Assembly (NCBI GenBank): GCA_023394655.1
Contig: JAEXAG010000007.1
Coordinates: 1-36,731, forward strand
Direction of reading: 5' to 3'
Source of the DNA: Pseudomonadota bacterium
GTDB taxonomy: Bacteria > Pseudomonadota > Gammaproteobacteria > Xanthomonadales > Xanthomonadaceae
DNA length: 36,731 nt
This document shows, piece by piece, positions 34,157 to 36,731 of this stretch. The number at the start of each line of letters is the position of its first letter. Position 1 is the first letter of the stretch. The notes below the pieces were generated by a model, which was given only the letters and a program-made list of their open reading frames with translations, did no database searches and was not told the origin of the DNA. Made by a program: the position numbers and the translations under genes.

Positions 34157-35788
34157 ATGAACGACATGCAGGCAGAAATCGAACGCGACGTGATGGAGTA
34201 CGACGTCGTCGCCGTCGGTGCCGGCCCCGCGGGACTGGCCTTCGCCATCCGCCTGAAGCAGCTGCAGCCGGAGCTGTCGGTCTGCGTGATCGAGAAGGCT
34301 TCCACCGTCGGCGCGCAGATCCTGTCCGGCGCGGTGATCGAGACCGGCCCGCTGGACGCATTGCTGCCGGGCTGGCGCGACAACCCGCCGCCGATCTGCA
34401 TCGACGCGAAGGAAGACGAGTTCTGGCTGCTGTCCCGCGATGGCCAGCGCAGGCTGCCGCTGCCGCCGGGAATGCACAACACCGGCAACGTCATCGTCAG
34501 CCTCGGCGCGATGTGCGCCTGGCTGGCACCGCAGGCGGAAGCCCTGGGCGTCGAGGTGTTCCCCGGCTTCGCCGCTTCCGAAACCCTGCATGACGAAACC
34601 GGCAAGGTCATCGGCGTGCGCATCGGCGACATGGGTATCGCCAAGGACGGTTCGCACAAGCCGTCCTATACGCCGGGCATCGACATCCATGCCAAGGTCA
34701 CGGTACTGGCCGAGGGCGCGCGCGGACATCTGACCAAGCGGCTGCTCAAGCGCTTCGACCTGTGCAAGGACTCCGATCCGCAGACCTACTCCATCGGCAT
34801 CAAGGAGCTTTGGCAGGTGCCGGAAGAGCGCGTCAGCCCGGGCAAGATCGTCCATACCCTCGGCTGGCCGGCCGACAACCACACCTATGGCGGCAGCTTC
34901 CTCTATCACCTGGACAAGGGCCGGCTGGCGATCGGCTATGTCAGCGGCCTGGACTACCGTGACCCGCGGTACCGGCCGTGGGAGGCCTTCCAGCAGTGGA
35001 AGGCGCACCCGTTGATCGCGCCGCTGCTGGAAGGCGGCAGCATCGTTTCCGCCGGCGCCCGCGCCATCGTCACCGGCGGCTACCAGTCCCTGCCCAAGGT
35101 CGAGATGCCCGGCGCGCTGCTGATCGGCGACACCGCCGGCCTGCTCAACCTGCCCAAGATCAAGGGCACCCACCAGGCGATCCGCTCCGGCATGCTGGCC
35201 GCCGAGCATCTGGCCGGCAACGCGCTGGCCGCCGAAGGCTTCGACGCCCGGCTGCGGGATTCCGAGGCCATGGCGGAGCTGCGCAAGGTCCGCAACATCA
35301 AGCCCGGCTTCAAGCGCGGCCTGTGGTTCGGGATGATGAACGCCGCCTGGGAAACCGTCACCGGCGGCCATTCGCCGTGGACGCTGAAGAACGCCGCGGA
35401 CTTCGCCAGCCTGCAGAAACTGGACGAGGCGGAACAGGTCGATCGCGGCTGGCACGAAACGCGCACGCTGGCCCCACGTGATCGACTGGCCGGCGTCTAC
35501 TTCGCCGCCACCGACCACGACGAAGATCAGCCCGTGCACCTGAAGGTGGCCGACACCGACATCTGCGCCACCCGCTGCGTGGTCGAGTACGACAACCCGT
35601 GCACGCGCTTCTGCCCGGCGGCCGTGTACGAGATGGTCGAGGACGCCAGCCAGCCGCACGGCAAGCGCCTGCAGATCAATGCCGCCAACTGCGTGCACTG
35701 CAAGACCTGCGATATCAAGGACCCGTACGAGATCATCGACTGGGTCACGCCCGAGGGTGGCGCGGGGCCGAATTACCAGAATCTCTGA
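34157..35788 (+). CDS. Electron transfer flavoprotein-ubiquinone oxidoreductase (ETF-QO)
   Basis: The 543-residue membrane-associated flavoprotein passes electrons from reduced ETF (fatty-acid and amino-acid oxidation) to ubiquinone. It starts with an FAD-binding Rossmann motif VAVGAGPAGLAFAIRL (GAGPAG at about 21-26) and continues with EKASTVGAQILSGAVIE, GIGIKELW-like SIGIKELWQVP, HTLGWPADNHTYGGSFLYH and the second FAD contact LLIGDTAGLLNLPKIKGTHQAI. The C-terminal 4Fe-4S cluster is supplied by RFCPAAVYE plus NCVHCKTCDIKDP. The start at 34157 has AGGAG 5 bases upstream. Neighbours are the MCE operon (108 bases before) and a WbsX-like gene (14 bases after). Confidence 0.96.
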   Translation: MNDMQAEIERDVMEYDVVAVGAGPAGLAFAIRLKQLQPELSVCVIEKASTVGAQILSGAVIETGPLDALLPGWRDNPPPICIDAKEDEFWLLSRDGQRRLPLPPGMHNTGNVIVSLGAMCAWLAPQAEALGVEVFPGFAASETLHDETGKVIGVRIGDMGIAKDGSHKPSYTPGIDIHAKVTVLAEGARGHLTKRLLKRFDLCKDSDPQTYSIGIKELWQVPEERVSPGKIVHTLGWPADNHTYGGSFLYHLDKGRLAIGYVSGLDYRDPRYRPWEAFQQWKAHPLIAPLLEGGSIVSAGARAIVTGGYQSLPKVEMPGALLIGDTAGLLNLPKIKGTHQAIRSGMLAAEHLAGNALAAEGFDARLRDSEAMAELRKVRNIKPGFKRGLWFGMMNAAWETVTGGHSPWTLKNAADFASLQKLDEAEQVDRGWHETRTLAPRDRLAGVYFAATDHDEDQPVHLKVADTDICATRCVVEYDNPCTRFCPAAVYEMVEDASQPHGKRLQINAANCVHCKTCDIKDPYEIIDWVTPEGGAGPNYQNL

Positions 35789-35802
35789 ATTCGGTCCCGG
35801 CC

Positions 35803-36731
35803 GTGAGCCGCCCCCCTCGGCGTTCGCCGGCTGCGAGACTGGCCGACGCATTGTTCCGCATCCTGCGGACGGGTTTCCGCGCGCTGCCGGTGACGGAGGC
35901 CACGCGGGACCGCTGGCGCGATGCCTTCCTCGACCGCTTCCCGCGCGTCCGGCCGCTGCGCTCGCAGGTGTTGACGGTGGCCGCCGCGCCGCGATCGCCG
36001 ATCGAGCATGGCGGTCCGGCGATCGGTCGCATCGCGCATCGCATCGACAGCTTGCCGCATCCGCTGCCGGCGCGGCTGGTGGCGTTCTACCTGCCCCAGT
36101 TCCACCCCATCCCGCTCAATGACGCCGCCTGGGGCGAGGGCTACACCGAATGGGATGCCGTGTGGAGGGCCAGACCGGACTTCGATACCCACGTGCAGCC
36201 ACGCCTGCCCGGCGCGCTTGGCCGCTACGACCTGCGCGACGTTGACGTGATGCGGCGGCAGGCACGGCTGGCGCAGGAATACGGCATCGGCGCGTTCTGC
36301 TTCTATTTCTACTGGTTCCAAGGCACCACACTGCTGGAACAACCCCTGCGGCAGTGGCTGCAGGACGACGAAATCACCCTGCCCTTCTGTCTTTGCTGGG
36401 CCAACGAAGCCTGGACCCGTACCTGGGACGGGCGTGCCGGCGACGTGCTGATGGCGCAGTCGCACGATGCCGGGGACGACCTCGCCTTCATCGCGCATGT
36501 CGCCGACTACCTGCGCGACCCGCGCTACCTGCGCGTGGATGGCCGGCCGGTGTTGCTGGTCTATCGGCCCGGCAAGCTCCCGGATGCCCGGGCCACGGCG
36601 AATCGCTGGCGCACGTGGTGCCGCGAGAACGGCATCGGCGAGATATATCTGGCCTATGCGCAATCATTCGAGCGCCCCGATCCTCGCGACATCGGCTTCG
36701 ATGCCGCGGTCGAATTCCCGCCCAATCTGGC
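35803..36731 (+). CDS. WbsX-like glycan biosynthesis protein (GH99-like domain), 5' part
   Basis: The gene runs off the window end; about 309 codons are visible. The N-terminal ~90 residues are basic and without a recognised motif. The WbsX/GH99-like domain then starts at LVAFYLPQFHPIPLND with AWGEGYTEWD and continues HVQPRLPGALGRYDLRDVDVMRRQARLAQEYGIGAFCFYFYWFQG, LPFCLCWANEAWTRTWDG and RYLRVDGRPVLLVYRP, all family hallmarks. These proteins occur in O-antigen and rhamnan loci and are annotated as glycosyltransferases or lipopolysaccharide-biosynthesis proteins, although the fold is glycosidase-like; the reaction is not established. The GTG start at 35803 is the most upstream plausible one, and no good ribosome-binding site is seen. 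Position after ETF-QO suggests a surface-polysaccharide cluster begins here. Confidence 0.8.
   Translation, partial: MSRPPRRSPAARLADALFRILRTGFRALPVTEATRDRWRDAFLDRFPRVRPLRSQVLTVAAAPRSPIEHGGPAIGRIAHRIDSLPHPLPARLVAFYLPQFHPIPLNDAAWGEGYTEWDAVWRARPDFDTHVQPRLPGALGRYDLRDVDVMRRQARLAQEYGIGAFCFYFYWFQGTTLLEQPLRQWLQDDEITLPFCLCWANEAWTRTWDGRAGDVLMAQSHDAGDDLAFIAHVADYLRDPRYLRVDGRPVLLVYRPGKLPDARATANRWRTWCRENGIGEIYLAYAQSFERPDPRDIGFDAAVEFPPNL

Noticed and set aside
33374..35851. 825-codon open frame on the minus strand across ETF-QO
   Set aside because: Antisense shadow of a conserved flavoprotein gene; no domain, signal or start context of its own.

Overview
The window is chromosomal DNA from a GC-rich gammaproteobacterium, most likely a member of the Xanthomonadales/Lysobacteraceae (Lysobacter, Luteimonas or Pseudoxanthomonas-like). 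The evidence is inference from gene content: a short xanthomonad-type H-NS protein with the KRKPIGQVR core, a long-form (type 2) PyrF, -10-only promoters of TANNNT form, and an ETF-ubiquinone oxidoreductase gene next to a surface-polysaccharide gene. Coding is dense. No stretch longer than about 130 bases lacks a gene, and I see no tRNA, rRNA, CRISPR array, transposase or integron.

Layout. 2-871 (+) is the 3' end of the ABC-F translation factor gene ettA, closed by a good intrinsic terminator. 935-14920 (-) is a single uninterrupted cellulose operon, read in the order bcsE-F-G-R-Q-A-B-C-Z. Six of its junctions are four-base ATGA overlaps. It encodes the c-di-GMP-gated synthase BcsA-BcsB, the outer-membrane exporter BcsC, the periplasmic glucanase BcsZ, the accessory proteins BcsE, BcsR and BcsQ, and the membrane pair BcsF-BcsG that decorates cellulose with phosphoethanolamine. 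No bcsD is present. 15088-15903 (+) is pyrF. 15919-18351 (-) holds a DUF3667 zinc-ribbon membrane protein and two GT2-like glycosyltransferases in one tight unit. 18470-22348 (-) is purL, preceded by dsbC and xerD on the same strand.

24368-24841 (+) is an RDD membrane protein. 24858-26355 (-) is a tightly overlapped pssA - holD-like - rimI unit. 26485-28662 (+) holds a DUF4124 periplasmic protein and proS, followed by an H-NS-family gene (28786-29148) with a well-formed promoter, a perfect inverted repeat and a strong terminator. 29209-30462 (-) is a ThrE-type exporter, divergent from an MCE lipid-transport operon (30554-34048, +) made of a STAS-fused MlaE permease, MlaF ATPase, MlaD substrate-binding protein and a PqiC/ABC-auxiliary lipoprotein. 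ETF-ubiquinone oxidoreductase (34157-35788) and the 5' part of a WbsX-like polysaccharide gene (35803 to window end) close the window.

How the genes fit together: the bcs operon is a complete secretion machine, from cytoplasmic regulation to the outer-membrane pore, for what is probably phosphoethanolamine-cellulose. The MCE operon maintains outer-membrane lipids. The remainder is housekeeping: purine and pyrimidine synthesis, translation, replication accessory, phospholipid synthesis, disulfide isomerization, chromosome resolution and electron transfer. The most notable items are the colinear nine-gene bcs operon, an apparent minimal DNA polymerase III psi (HolD) subunit between pssA and rimI, the H-NS promoter palindrome, the abrupt base-composition change inside the DUF3667 gene, and recurring -10 boxes that either sit directly on start codons (leaderless) or create false upstream ATGs.
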